Both the position numbers and the translations under genes were made by a program. The notes under the pieces were generated by a model, which was given only the letters and a program-made list of their open reading frames with translations, ran no database searches and had not been told where the DNA came from. 64,000 bases of DNA, taken from Rutpela maculata (lineage: Eukaryota; Arthropoda; Insecta; Coleoptera; Cerambycidae). This document shows, in pieces, positions 23,825 to 34,800 of this stretch. The stretch's first letter is position 1; every line of letters starts with the position of its first letter. Location: contig OW386287.2 of NCBI GenBank assembly GCA_936432065.2, positions 81,037,804 through 81,101,803 of the forward strand, written 5' to 3'.

Positions 23825-24574
23825 TGAGGCGCTCGCGCGCAAACCCCGATAAATCCACAAAAAGTCAATTTTGAGTTTGTAATAGTTTCATGTATGTTAG
23901 ACTAAACTCTACAAGCCTATATAATCTTTGGTAACCAAAACGCCATAAATCCCATATAAATCTAATGTTAAAGTTGACCGTTTCGAACAAAACTAGATAA
24001 ATCCAATATTATCGGGATCAAAAGCAGATAAATCCATTTTTATACAATACACTGTCATCCATTGTGAGGTAGAAAAGTTAATATTGATTGACGTTTGACA
24101 AAGTTCTCTGTAATATGACTATTTACTGTAAAAACCTACTTCTCTTCTAGAAATAAAGAAGACAACTGCAAGACATTTTATTACCAATATATTATAACGG
24201 TTTTATCTGAAATTTTAACAGATATTGAGAATTAATTTTTGTTAACAATGAATGTTTTTATTTATTTTTAATAAATTATTAATGTTGTCAAAATTTATTT
24301 TTCTGCATCTTTAATGTTTTATTTTAAAGCAAAAATCGATAAATTCGTATTTACATAGCAAAATCCGATAAATCCAGCAAGAAAAGTTAAAAAAAAAAAA
24401 AATAAATAAAGTAGCATTGTTCTTATTTTTGGTCTTATATTCTACAGCCTAGAAGATATTTTTTGACTTAAAAAGAACAAAAAAAGACTTATTGGTTTTT
24501 GCTTGAGAGGTTTTTTGTAATTTCCCACAACTTTGTGTGTGTGGATTTATCGGGGTTTGCGCGCGAGCGCCTCA
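23825..24574. mobile_element. 750-bp MITE with TGAGGCGCTCGCGCGC ends
   Basis: Perfect inverted repeats of about 38 bp: TGAGGCGCTCGCGCGCAAAC, then CCCGATAAATCCAC, reverse-complemented at 24537-24574. TA flanks both ends (23823-23824, 24575-24576), which fits the Tc1/mariner superfamily. The word GATAAATCC and close variants recur about six times inside on one strand. No transposase. A shorter relative with TGAGGC...GCGCG ends is at 61295. Confidence 0.8.
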
Positions 24575-24742
24575 TATGTAATAATTGAAGTACTTAAAAA
24601 ATTATTTAAAAACATGTAATACTTCGAGGACATGATACTTTTCCAACTCCTATTGGTTTCATATCATTTGCTTTTTGCAATCAAAAGTTATAGCCACTTA
24701 CGTACAGCGCGCGCGTTACCGCAAGCCTATTCCGGCGTCAGC
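24575..24742. other. Short unique spacer left of the nested composite
   Basis: It includes a CpG-rich ACAGCGCGCGCGTTACCGC stretch that forms the left flank of the Transib-like insertion. Confidence 0.4.
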
Positions 24743-24949
24743 GGGCGCACAGTGGGGCAAATAGCTCATTTTTTGGACAAGCGATAATTCCCAAGCCTGG
24801 AATTAATGAAATTAAAAATTTTTTTTTTAAACTCTTTTATAAAATTGCCTTTAATTCTATCGAGCCCGAATTTTGAAATTTCAAAATTAAAGGACTTAAA
24901 TTTTGAGAGTAAATTAAAATTTTATCAAAAGATTGTTTAAAATTATAAA

Positions 24950-26280
24950 AAATTGTTACATAGGGGGTTTTTTTGATTTCTAATCTCATTTCTGATCCCC
25001 GAATTTTGCGATTCAAAAAACCAAGATGGCGGATCCAATATGGCGGCCATATTTTTTTAAATGAAATGTACATGCACAAACTGTTAAAAATTGTTACTTA
25101 GGACTTTTAAGGGTTTCTGATCGAGAATCTGAAGTCTAAATTACGTAATATCGTAATCCAAAATGGCGAATCCAATATGGCGGCCATAATATTTTTTTAA
25201 TTGACATGTAAATGCGCAAATTGTTAAAAATTGTTACTTAGGGCCAGTTGTACGAACTAAGTTGAGCCAAGTTCCGCTTGAACTAAGATCAAAATCCATG
25301 GTTACGATTATTGTAACAATCGTAACCTTGGCTTTTGATCTTGGTTTAAGCTGAACTTGGCTCAACTTAGTTCGTACAACTGGCCCTTAAGGGTTTTAGA
25401 GATTGCTGATCATGAATCTAAAGTCCAAATTACGTAATATCGAAATCCAAGATGGCGGATCCAATATGGTGTCCGTAAGTTGAAGATTCTACTCGTTCAT
25501 CATTTTACGTATTAGATTATGTTAGATTTATATCTTATCGTACTTTTCTAGCTGTTTGTTTAGGACTAGAAGCATTAGGTTATTTTAAGTTCATGGCTTA
25601 CAATATTTTACCCTCTGTCATTTTATGACGACCAAATATTAGAATTAAAGTTAATGTTTCTTGCCTAATAGTATTAGCTAATAGTATTTGTCTTTTGACT
25701 ACTCTATGATTGGACATTTAAGGTTAATTTTTGATTAATTATTTCATTTTAGCACATACTGGAAATGCAACCCTAGAATTCAAAATTACGAAATTTTAAC
25801 TGCAGAATCAGAAACCTCTAGGAACTAATTTTTAATGATTTTTGCATGTACGTCTTATTTTTTTTTAAATTTATAACAGTTATTATATTGGATCCGATAT
25901 TATGGTTTCCAAAGTGACGAAACTAAAATATCCGAAACAAGATTAGCGAATTAAGTCCCTGAGTAACACATTTTACCAATTTCTTTCTTGATTTATCATT
26001 CTATTTTAACTTACGGACACCATATTGGATCCGCCATCTTGAATTTCGATATTACATAACTTAGACTTCAGATTCATGTTCAGCAGACCCTAAAACTCCT
26101 AATTAACAATTTTTAATAATTTGCGTATGTACATTTCATTTAAAAAAATATTGTGGCCGCCATATTGAATCCGCCATCTTGGATTACGATATTACATAAT
26201 TTAGACTTCATATTCATGGTCAGAAGCCCTTAAAAACCCTAAGTAACAATTTTTATCAATTTGCGCATGTACATCTCATT
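24950..26280. repeat. Inverted tandem units of the Transib-like element
   Basis: Units of roughly 160-190 bp, each with AAATTGTTACTTAGG, a variable GATCATGAATCTGAAG-like segment and GGATCCAATATGGCGGCCAT, run forward at 24950-25480 and reverse at 26000-26280, continuing at 38026-38130 beyond the hAT insertion. The spacer 25490-25990 has no gene. Confidence 0.7.
25238..25389. mobile_element. 146-bp Harbinger MITE, TTA duplication
   Basis: The element (25241-25386) starts GGGCCAGTTGTACGAACTAA and ends in its exact complement; the whole element folds back (GTTGAGCCAAGTTC with its complement, GGTTACGATT with AATCGTAACC). TTA flanks both sides (25238-25240, 25387-25389). It sits inside a unit of the Transib-like element, so it is younger than it. 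Confidence 0.9.
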
Positions 26281-26652
26281 TAGGGTTTCTGATTTCCCGA
26301 CTTTTTTTCATTCCCGGGAATCGGGAAATAAAAACTGATGATCCCGGGAATCCCGGGATTCCCGGGAAATAATAAATTGTATATATATTTACCAAAAAAA
26401 CACATTTTTTGTTTCAAAATGTTTGTTAACCATCCAAATATCGAATTTTTTAAAAATGTGTTTGTTTTCTTTTTTCGGCAAAAAAATCTCGGACTGTTTT
26501 GTTTTATTTAGGTATACATAATTAAAAATAAATAACAACTCAACAACACAACAGGACAGAACATAAGTCTTAAAACAAAAATAAAAATATTTTCTTTTTT
26601 AAAAAAATATATAAAATGTAAAATATTATTTATTTAAATTTTAAAAGAATAT

Positions 26653-27128
26653 TGTTCGGAATTCACCAACACCCGACAGTAAATAATTTTAAGTTTATTT
26701 AGATTAGCTTATTTTTTTATTATTATTATTACCTATTAATATAATTTTTCATAAAATATTAAATTTTACTTGTTGCCGCGTTCTCTCTTTTTTGTACATA
26801 CTTGGTACTGCAAAAACCTCTACCTCGGCTCCCGATGAGGCCGGTACCAGGAAACGCTGCGACAAGAAGTAGTAACAAACCGACTCATATACACGTTCAC
26901 ATGAATGATCGCTTACCCGCATTATTGAAGTGCAAATTTAAACTCATAATTTATACGGTGCATTAGTGCAACGTGCATACTCTAAAATTTGTGTTCGGTG
27001 TTCCCCGACAGTCCACTATCAGTAGCTGCAGTTCCTGCCGAATACGAAACCAAGAATTCCACACGAGGCTACCAACAACAGCCATAAGGTAGGAACTGTA
27101 ATACCAAGTATCGTTTTAATATCGAACA
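26653..27128 (+). repeat. BEL/Pao 5' LTR
   Basis: 476 bp, TGTTCGGAATTCACC to TTTTAATATCGAACA. It carries a polyadenylation-like region (CATAAAATATTAAA) and a CG-rich segment. A primer-binding site is not clear: the sequence after the LTR reads TAAAGTTGATCCCTCGAGCC. Confidence 0.95.
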
Positions 27129-27445
27129 TAAAGTTGATCCCTCGAGCCAAAGATGCTCTAATTTTCTAGATAAATTATATTTGTTGGTAATAATAGTAAA
27201 TTAATCACTCTCATAAAACGCGTGCACTCGCAGCGTTTTTTAAAGTTCTCTTTTTTGCTCGCATTCTTTCTCAACTGTGGTTTACATTTTATTCATTATC
27301 ACTTAGAAAATAAATAGACGTATTTAATTAATTTATAAAATTATTAAATTGTTAAATCATTTGATCTGAATTATCATTTTTTTTTGCTCTCATTTAAAAT
27401 AAGTTACTTATTTAGTGTTTTGTTATATTATTTAAACAGAGAAAA

Positions 27446-27721
27446 ATGTCTGCAAATAAAATAAAACAATATACTGCTCTTCGCGACATGCATTATAACG
27501 AATTAAAGGAGATCAAAGTGAAATCTGAACTTGCTCATGAGGACAAAAATTGTCATCTTTCCTTTAAAGTCGCCTTTAAACGTTTTAATGCAGTTTATGA
27601 TGAATTTAAAAAAAATCATTCTAGTTTAATAGCCTTATATGCCATACAGGAGGGTGCAGATTTGGAGAGCCTCGAATTGGTTAGGTCCTCTTTTGAAAGT
27701 GATTGTAGTATAATACAATAA
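27446..27721 (+). CDS. BEL/Pao gag, N-terminal piece
   Basis: Ninety-one codons starting MSANKIKQYTALRDMHYNEL; helical and charged, as in the N-terminal domain of BEL/Pao gag. The true frame is cut after codon 91 (CAA) by the LINE insertion; the ORF ends in the LINE tail. It resumes at 31850-31855 in the same frame once the LINE and one copy of TACAA are ignored. The start is a standard ATG (AAAAATGTC), 317 bp after the LTR. Confidence 0.8.
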   Translation: MSANKIKQYTALRDMHYNELKEIKVKSELAHEDKNCHLSFKVAFKRFNAVYDEFKKNHSSLIALYAIQEGADLESLELVRSSFESDCSIIQ

Positions 27722-27891
27722 TAATAATAATAATAATAATCACTTTATTCCTTAATACCAGACAGGTGTGGAACAAGTCAGAGGTTACAAAGTAGTGTAT
27801 AACACAAATAATTAAAAATAATAAAGATATAGTAAATACATAAGTATAACTCATTTCATTAAAATTAGACAATACCATAACATATTAAAAC

Positions 27892-30804
27892 TTAAAATTT
27901 ATAATTAAAAAAGTCAGATAAAGTGTAGAAAGCCTTATCGATTAAAAAACTATTTATTTTTTTTTTGAATACATTAAAAGGTAAGTTTTTGTAATCATTA
28001 GGTAAGTGATTATAGATTTTCATAAGTTGTGTCACAACATTTCGTTGTACTTGACTGTATGGTGTCTGTGGTAAGCGGAGTATTGCATTCATACAATCAC
28101 GTGTATTATATAGATGGTCTGCTTCATATCTGCTGAATAGTTCTTCATAGTTATTCTTCACAAAACATGCACATTCATATATATAAAGACACGGAAGAGT
28201 AAGTATATATTTTTGTTTAAACAATATGCTGCATGTGTCAGTTCGTTTCAGATGGTAAATACTTCTAATACAAGTTTTTTGCAGCCTGAATATTCTGTTT
28301 GATTCTACTGAGTTGCCCCAAAAGATAATTCCATATTTTATTCTGGAGTTGACATAGGCGTAATAAGAGGCTAGAGCTGCTGCCTCATTTATGGAGTTAC
28401 TTATGGTACGTAATGCATACGCAAACGAACTAATTTTTGTAGCAAGGTATTGCACATGATGCTTCCAATTTAACTGTGGATCAATTACGATGCCAAGAAA
28501 TTTTGTGTGATCCATTGTTGTTAATGTTTGATCGTTATAATTAATGAGTAGCGGTAACTCCTTCTTTAAACTGAATTTTATTAAGTGAGTTTTATCAATA
28601 TTTAGTTTTAGGTTATTCCAGGTATACCATTCATTTAAAATGTCAATCGAGGCTGAAACTTCGGTTATTAATTCTTCATTTGTTTTAGCTCTTATTACTA
28701 GAGAATTGTCATCTGCAAATAAATTTATTAGATGTTTACTGATGTTTGGTAGATCATTTATATAAAGCAGGAATAAAATTGGTCCCAAAATTGATCCTTG
28801 AGGCACTCCCTTCTTGACTAATTCCCATTCTGAACTTAGGTATTCATCAGAATCCATGACTATAACGCACTGTTTTCTATTTTCCAAGTATGATTTTATG
28901 ATATTGTATGCATTTCCTCGGAAGCCCATTATTTCAATTTTTTCCAGAAGTATCGTATGATCAACACTGTCAAAGGCCTTTGACAGATCCAGGAAGAGTT
29001 CGACAACTCTTTCTTTATTGCTAATTGCATCCAATATTTCACATATTCCCAAATATACTGCCCTGACTGTTGATCTTCCTTTTATATAAGCACTTTGCAT
29101 TTCCGTTATTATGTTATACTTTTCTGTGAAGTCCACTATCCTATTGAGCAAGGCTTTTTCAAATATTTTTGCGATTATAGAGATCAGAGCAATAGGTCTA
29201 TAGTTTCCAATGTCATTCTTATTACCTTTTTTAAAAACTGGTTTGATAATTGTTTTCTTCAGATCATCCGGGAATATTCCTAAACTAAAACACATATTAA
29301 TTATGTCTGACAGGGGTTTACATATTTCTTCAGCACAATATTTTAACAATTTTGTTGGAATCTCGTCAACACCCACAGCTGCAGTATCTTTTAGGGAATT
29401 AATGATATTGTAAATTTCTAATGGAGTCGTTTCATACAAAACCATGGTGTTATTATTTTTATAAACATAACTCAAATTTTTTCTGCAATCTCCACTAACA
29501 TCCTCACTCATTTTTACAAAGTAGTTATTTATTTCGTTTAATATTTCCTTTTTACTGTTTTGGTCATCACATTTACATATATTTTCTAGTTGAAATCGAT
29601 CGTAGTTGTCTTTTCCTGTGATGTTTTTCACCACGTCCCATGTTGCTTTGGTTTTGTTATTTGAATTTAGGATATAGTTAGAATGTGAGTTCCTTTTGGT
29701 TTCTTCTATTTTATTTTTGAAGTTTTTACAGTATTCTTTATATATTTCCTTTGATACTTTCCCCTGTAACATTTCTTCATACAGCTGTCTTTTAATTTTG
29801 CTTCGTGTTCTCAAATCTTCGTTTATCCAAATAGCCTTTTCATGTATATTTCTCTTATACATTTTTTTGGGAAATACATCATCAAGTACCTCTTGAAATA
29901 TTTTAATAAATTTAAGAGTACTTAAATCTGGGTTTTCGTTTATTAAAATATCATCCCATTTTATATTTTTTATCTTTTCTTTAAATTGTGGTAACTCTTC
30001 ATTAGCAATAATCCTGTGTTCTGTTTGGTAGTTTAAATTTCTTTGTATGAAGCTCTCAGGAAAATGTAGTTCCAGCCCAAAGTGATCCGATAGTCCATTT
30101 TTGAGTACTTTACCCTCATAATATGGTATATTTAGAAATATATTATCTAGTGTTGTTTTGACGGTACTTATTCTTGTTGGTTCATTTATAGAGGGTTTTA
30201 AATCAAATGTTGCCAAAAGATCTAAGAACAGTTTTACTCTATTGTCTTTTTTATTTTGTAAATCTAGGTTGAAGTCTCCACATAGAATAATAATATATTC
30301 ACTTGATTTTATTACAGATATTAACATGTCTTCAAGAGTATTTATAAATGCATCAAAATCACCAGATGGAGGTCGATATATATTAATGATTTTTGTTTTT
30401 GATGACATTATTTCAACAGCACTGCACTCAATTATTAGCTCTTTACTTTTCTGTTTCAGTTGTACGAGTTCTCTGAATTCCACATTATTTCTTATGTATA
30501 TACAGCTACCACCGTGTGATGAAGATTGTCTCACAAAACATGAAGCGAGACTGAAGTTATTAATTTTCATAGAATTTTTTTCATTATCCTTTAACCAGTG
30601 TTCAGTAAAGGCTAGAGCACTAAAGCATTTTTGTGATTCTTCTAGAAATAATGTTATCTCATTTATTTTATTTGTAATGCACTGGATATTTTGATAAAAT
30701 ATACTAAAGTTATTTTTTGTGTTTTGTTTTCTTATTTCTTTTGTTTTAAACTGTTTGGTTTGCTTGTGTAAACCTATATCACTAAAAAAGAATTTGGTTT
30801 TTGT
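27892..30804 (-). CDS. CR1-group LINE ORF2: APE endonuclease and reverse transcriptase
   Basis: The frame is open for 970 codons from just after a TGA at 30805-30807 to its stop at 27892. The first ATG is at 30570, but the endonuclease clearly begins upstream (NFSIFYQNIQ, then TEHWL with the catalytic glutamate), so ORF2 probably starts at a non-AUG codon or by reinitiation after ORF1, whose end it overlaps by about 30 bp. Endonuclease motifs: GGSCIYIR, IYRPPSGD, ILCGDFNLD, LSDHFGLEL. Reverse transcriptase motifs: GNYRPIALIS, LDLSKAFDSVDH, GVPQGSILGPILFLLYINDL, NLFADDNSL. A C-terminal region with scattered C/H follows. No stop or frameshift is seen, so the copy may be competent. It works in cis on its own RNA by target-primed reverse transcription. 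Confidence 0.9.
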   Translation of the reverse strand, partial: TKTKFFFSDIGLHKQTKQFKTKEIRKQNTKNNFSIFYQNIQCITNKINEITLFLEESQKCFSALAFTEHWLKDNEKNSMKINNFSLASCFVRQSSSHGGSCIYIRNNVEFRELVQLKQKSKELIIECSAVEIMSSKTKIINIYRPPSGDFDAFINTLEDMLISVIKSSEYIIILCGDFNLDLQNKKDNRVKLFLDLLATFDLKPSINEPTRISTVKTTLDNIFLNIPYYEGKVLKNGLSDHFGLELHFPESFIQRNLNYQTEHRIIANEELPQFKEKIKNIKWDDILINENPDLSTLKFIKIFQEVLDDVFPKKMYKRNIHEKAIWINEDLRTRSKIKRQLYEEMLQGKVSKEIYKEYCKNFKNKIEETKRNSHSNYILNSNNKTKATWDVVKNITGKDNYDRFQLENICKCDDQNSKKEILNEINNYFVKMSEDVSGDCRKNLSYVYKNNNTMVLYETTPLEIYNIINSLKDTAAVGVDEIPTKLLKYCAEEICKPLSDIINMCFSLGIFPDDLKKTIIKPVFKKGNKNDIGNYRPIALISIIAKIFEKALLNRIVDFTEKYNIITEMQSAYIKGRSTVRAVYLGICEILDAISNKERVVELFLDLSKAFDSVDHTILLEKIEIMGFRGNAYNIIKSYLENRKQCVIVMDSDEYLSSEWELVKKGVPQGSILGPILFLLYINDLPNISKHLINLFADDNSLVIRAKTNEELITEVSASIDILNEWYTWNNLKLNIDKTHLIKFSLKKELPLLINYNDQTLTTMDHTKFLGIVIDPQLNWKHHVQYLATKISSFAYALRTISNSINEAAALASYYAYVNSRIKYGIIFWGNSVESNRIFRLQKTCIRSIYHLKRTDTCSILFKQKYILTLPCLYIYECACFVKNNYEELFSRYEADHLYNTRDCMNAILRLPQTPYSQVQRNVVTQLMKIYNHLPNDYKNLPFNVFKKKINSFLIDKAFYTLSDFFNYKF

Positions 30805-31838
30805 TCACCAATGTTTTGTTTATTTTTTTCATTATAGCGTTGAAAATCGAATCTTCTGTATCCTACACCTTTTGGCCAGAATTTAGGATTATAAAAGTTT
30901 TCTTTGTATTTAAAATCTGCTGCTACCATAAAACAGTTTCGGTGAGTGTTTTCAGAAGTTAACTGCTTGATTATAACTTCTTGGTCATCTTCGATTCCAT
31001 TCTTCTTTTTTACAAATTTCCTTATATCATTTTCAGTTACATCTTTTGTCACTCTGTTCAGGTATATCCATACTTTGGGCTCTATCCCTCTAAAATTCTC
31101 AGTGCTTTCCTCCGATTCGCCTATATTTCTTCTATATGTTGTCCTTTTTCTTCTAGCTACTGTCTGCCATCCATCTTGATTCGTGTCTTGGTCTCTTGTT
31201 TCATTTTTTTTTTCATTGCTACTTAATCCAGAATCTGCATTTAAATGTATTACAGAATTCATTATGTTTCTTTGTATATTTTCTAGGTCACTTGTGCTTT
31301 GTTTTGGTATTTCTGATTTATGATTTGTGGTGGTAGTAAGAATTGGTTTTGGAGTCACTGGTTTTACTGATATTGGCATGGGTGCTACTGGTTTTTGTTT
31401 ATTATTGTCTTTTTGCTGAACATAACTATTGGACAGTTCTTCTAACTTTTTTTGTAGTCTATTCATTTTTTCCTCAATAAGTTCCTTGTTTTCTTTTAAG
31501 ATTTTATTATTGTCATGTAATAGTTTATTATTTTCTTGTGTTTCATGAATAATTTGTTTCAACATTCTATTTTCCAATTTTAGTTTTTCTATTTCCGAAT
31601 TTTCTTGTGTTATAAGTTTAATTTCTCCTTCATTTACCGGTGTTAGATTGTTTGGTTGACAACAAATAATTCTTGTTTCTCCAATTACTTGCACTGTTGA
31701 GATAATTCTTTGCAGACATGACTTATGGTAAATACATCCACAATATACACACACTGCACTTGAAATTAATTTATTTTTACAACATTTGTAAGACTTTTTA
31801 TTAGCCTCTTCATCACTAACATCTGACGTAGGCGCCAT
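30774..31838 (-). CDS. CR1-group LINE ORF1: zinc finger and coiled-coil protein
   Basis: 354 codons from ATGGCGCC at 31838. An N-terminal PHD/ePHD-like C-rich finger (CCKNKLISS, VCVYCGCIYHKSC; about residues 18-60) is followed by a coiled coil (about 80-140, many E/L/K/N), a polar linker, and a C-terminal domain with GWQTVARRKR and VWIYLNRVTKDVTENDIRKF, resembling an esterase-less, RRM-like ORF1 end. Such proteins bind LINE RNA. There are no retroviral CCHC knuckles. It ends 30 bp inside the ORF2 frame. Confidence 0.85.
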   Translation of the reverse strand: MAPTSDVSDEEANKKSYKCCKNKLISSAVCVYCGCIYHKSCLQRIISTVQVIGETRIICCQPNNLTPVNEGEIKLITQENSEIEKLKLENRMLKQIIHETQENNKLLHDNNKILKENKELIEEKMNRLQKKLEELSNSYVQQKDNNKQKPVAPMPISVKPVTPKPILTTTTNHKSEIPKQSTSDLENIQRNIMNSVIHLNADSGLSSNEKKNETRDQDTNQDGWQTVARRKRTTYRRNIGESEESTENFRGIEPKVWIYLNRVTKDVTENDIRKFVKKKNGIEDDQEVIIKQLTSENTHRNCFMVAADFKYKENFYNPKFWPKGVGYRRFDFQRYNEKNKQNIGEQKPNSFLVI

Positions 31839-31839
31839 C

Positions 31840-34800
31840 TTGGCTAGGCTACAAGAAATTTATTGTAAACTTTTTGGAGATTCGGATATTAAAATAGATC
31901 CATCAATGCAACGTAATATTAAATTGCCAAAAATTGAAGTATCTAAGTTCTCGGGAGATTATAAAAAATTTAAAACTTTTATTGACCTTTTTAATTCGTT
32001 GGTACATGCTAATACTGCCCTTTCGGATATAGAGAAATTTACTCATTTATGTAATTCACTAGAAGGTCCGCCTTTAACATTGGTACAGTGCATACCTATG
32101 ACAGGAGATAATTACGTAATTGCCTACAATGCTTTAAATGGACGCTATCATAATAAATATTTAATCGCAACAGCTTATATTCAAGAACTAGAAAATGCTC
32201 CCAAGTTATTAGATAATAATGTTAATTCTCAAAATCTTAGACGACTTTTAGATACGTTTAATGAAAACCTTGCGGCTCTAGAAAACATGAAGTTTCCTAC
32301 AAACGAATGGGATTTTCTTTTGTTTCGCATGTTACTCACACGTTTAGATTCAAAAACTCGTGCTCGATTTGAACTCGATCAAAACTCTGATAAAAATAAT
32401 TACTTTCCCACTTTTGATTCTCTTAAAAAATTTGTTTTAAAACAATGTAATGCTTTGGATGTCGTCGATATTGCTTGTCCCCAAACAAGAAATAAAAAAC
32501 CGGATGTAAAATACAACCAGATAACTCGTAAATCTTCTAATAATTTAAATCTCAAACCCCTTACTACTTCTTCATTTCTTACAGACACTAACAAATTAAT
32601 TTGTAATTTATGTAATGCAGAACACTCAATTTATAATTGTCCGATATTTAACAATAAATCTCCAAGAGATCGATTTGATTTAGTAAAAACCCGAAGGTGG
32701 TGTGTTAATTGTTTAGGAACTAAACATACTTCTAAAAATTGTGCCTCTAAATCATCCTGCCGTACTTGTAGACTACGTCACCACACTCTTCTACATTTTG
32801 CCGACGACGTTTCGAACCCCATTCTGAGCCCTTCGTCAGAATCACAAAACACAGCAGAGCCACGTACCAACTCAGACATGTTATGTGGCCCATCCACATC
32901 ACAAGCTGTAAATAGTTTTACAGGAGTGATCCCAAACAAACAGGGAGTGCTTCTATCTACAGCACTTGTCGAGGTGTTAGATGTGCGCAATAACTATCAG
33001 AAAATTCGCGTTTTGTTAGATTGTGGCAGTCAAGTAAATTTTATTAGTCAAAAATGCCTAAATAGACTAGGTTTGTCTCGATATAATTTACCTCTTTCAG
33101 TTCACGGTGTAGGACAAATGCAGATGACTTCATCCTCAGGAGGTGTCACATGCACAATACGCCCGGTAGGAAAACTCGAACCGTCATTTACCATTGATGC
33201 AGTAATTTTACCTAAAATATGTAATGAAATGCCCACTGGCAATATTTCCATTAACTCTGTTTCTCACCTAGCTAATTTAAATTTAGCAGATCCATTTTTT
33301 GGTACACCGGGTACCATAGATTTATTATTAGGAGCAGATATTTTCCCTCAAATATTGCAGAGTGGACGTCTTACTGGTAATATTAATGAGCCTTCCGCTC
33401 TTAATACTATATTTGGTTGGGTTTTAATGGGGCCGGTAAAATATTGCAAGCCAGACTTAAATACTTTCTTTTGCACAACGGATAATTTTCTCTCGTTAGA
33501 AAATACTCTTAAGAAATTTTGGGAAATCGAAGAAGTACCTTCAGTCTCGTCCGTTTCTAATGATGACCAGCTCTGCGAAAAATTATTTTCTGAAAATTCT
33601 CAACGAAGTGAGACCGGGAGATATATAGTCTCTCTTCCATTTCGCGACCCTGTACCCTCATTTGGCGATTCACGTTCACTTGCCTTGCGTAGATTTCTCT
33701 CTCTCGAACGTCGCTTAGAAAATAATCCCACACTAAAAATTCTTTACGCTGAATTTATGCAAGATTATTTGAACTCGGGTCATATGGAAATTATAAATAC
33801 TCCTTGCCAAATATATAATCCTTATTATATTCCGCATCATTGTATATTAAAACCCGATAGCACTACCACCAAATTAAGGGTAGTGTTTGATGCCTCAGCT
33901 AAAGCTCCAGGAAGCATTTCACTTAATGATTCACTTTTAGTAGGCCCGAAATTACAAAAAAATATTGCCACCATTCTCTTGAATTTTCGCTTACATTCTT
34001 ATGTTTTTGTGGCCGACATAAAACAGATGTACAGACAGATTTTGATCAATCAAAGTCACAGAGATTTTCAGCGCATCCTATGGCGATTTTCTCCTAATGA
34101 TCCTATTCAGGATTATAAATTAAATACGGTTACATATGGAGTCTCATCTTCTCCCTTTCTCGCGCTCCGCACCCTTTTACAATTAGCGCAAGATGAAAAC
34201 CAAAATTTCCCGCACGCTGCTAAAATCTTAGCCACAGATATGTACGTAGACGACATAGTCACTGGTGCTAATACCTACGAACAAGCCCCCTCCCTTCAAA
34301 GGGAACTTATTCTTTTATTAAAATCGGGTGGCTTTGAACTTAGAAAATGGGCCAGTAACGATCCACGTTTATTAGCTCACCTCCCTAGCTCAGATTTATA
34401 TAATGCCAATTTTTCGGTTGACTTGGAATCTGAGAGTCCTCTAAAAATTTTAGGTTTACAGTGGCACCCCTCTCAAGACTCATTTATATTTTCGGTTACT
34501 CCTTTGGACAAAACCTGTACTAAACGCAATATTTTATCAAATATAGCTAGAGTTTTTGACCCACTTGGTATACTCTCGCCCGTAACATTTTTTGTAAAAT
34601 ATTTAATACAGCGATTGTGGTCCCTAGGATTAGATTGGGACCAATCTCCCCCAAATAATATCCAACAAATTTGGTCAAAATATATTTCGGAAATAACTTA
34701 TTTATCAAAGGTTAGTTTACCTCGACAGTTAATTACGGAAAATTATAGAACCTGTGAAGTACATGGTTTCTGCGATGCTAGCGAACTCGGTTATTGTTCG

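Larger units (their letters stand above)
27714..31854 (-). mobile_element. CR1-group LINE inserted in the BEL gag
   Basis: The insert (27719-31849, 4131 bp) lies antisense to BEL. TACAA at 27714-27718 and again at 31850-31854 is the target duplication. Its 3' end, at the low coordinate, is an (ATT)n tail. Two long ORFs are open: ORF1 (zinc finger plus coiled coil) and ORF2 (endonuclease plus reverse transcriptase). The 5' leader before ORF1 is only about 11 bp, so either the leader is naturally short or slightly truncated. Placement in the CR1/L2/Daphne group rests on the PHD-like ORF1 and the lack of CCHC knuckles. Confidence 0.85.

Noticed and set aside
24748..24790. A true V(D)J recombination signal
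   Set aside because: Only the heptamer matches; no nonamer at 12 or 23 bp, and insects lack V(D)J recombination.
30158..30694. 178-residue plus ORF antisense to LINE ORF2
   Set aside because: Shadow of the strong minus-strand coding frame; no domain of its own.
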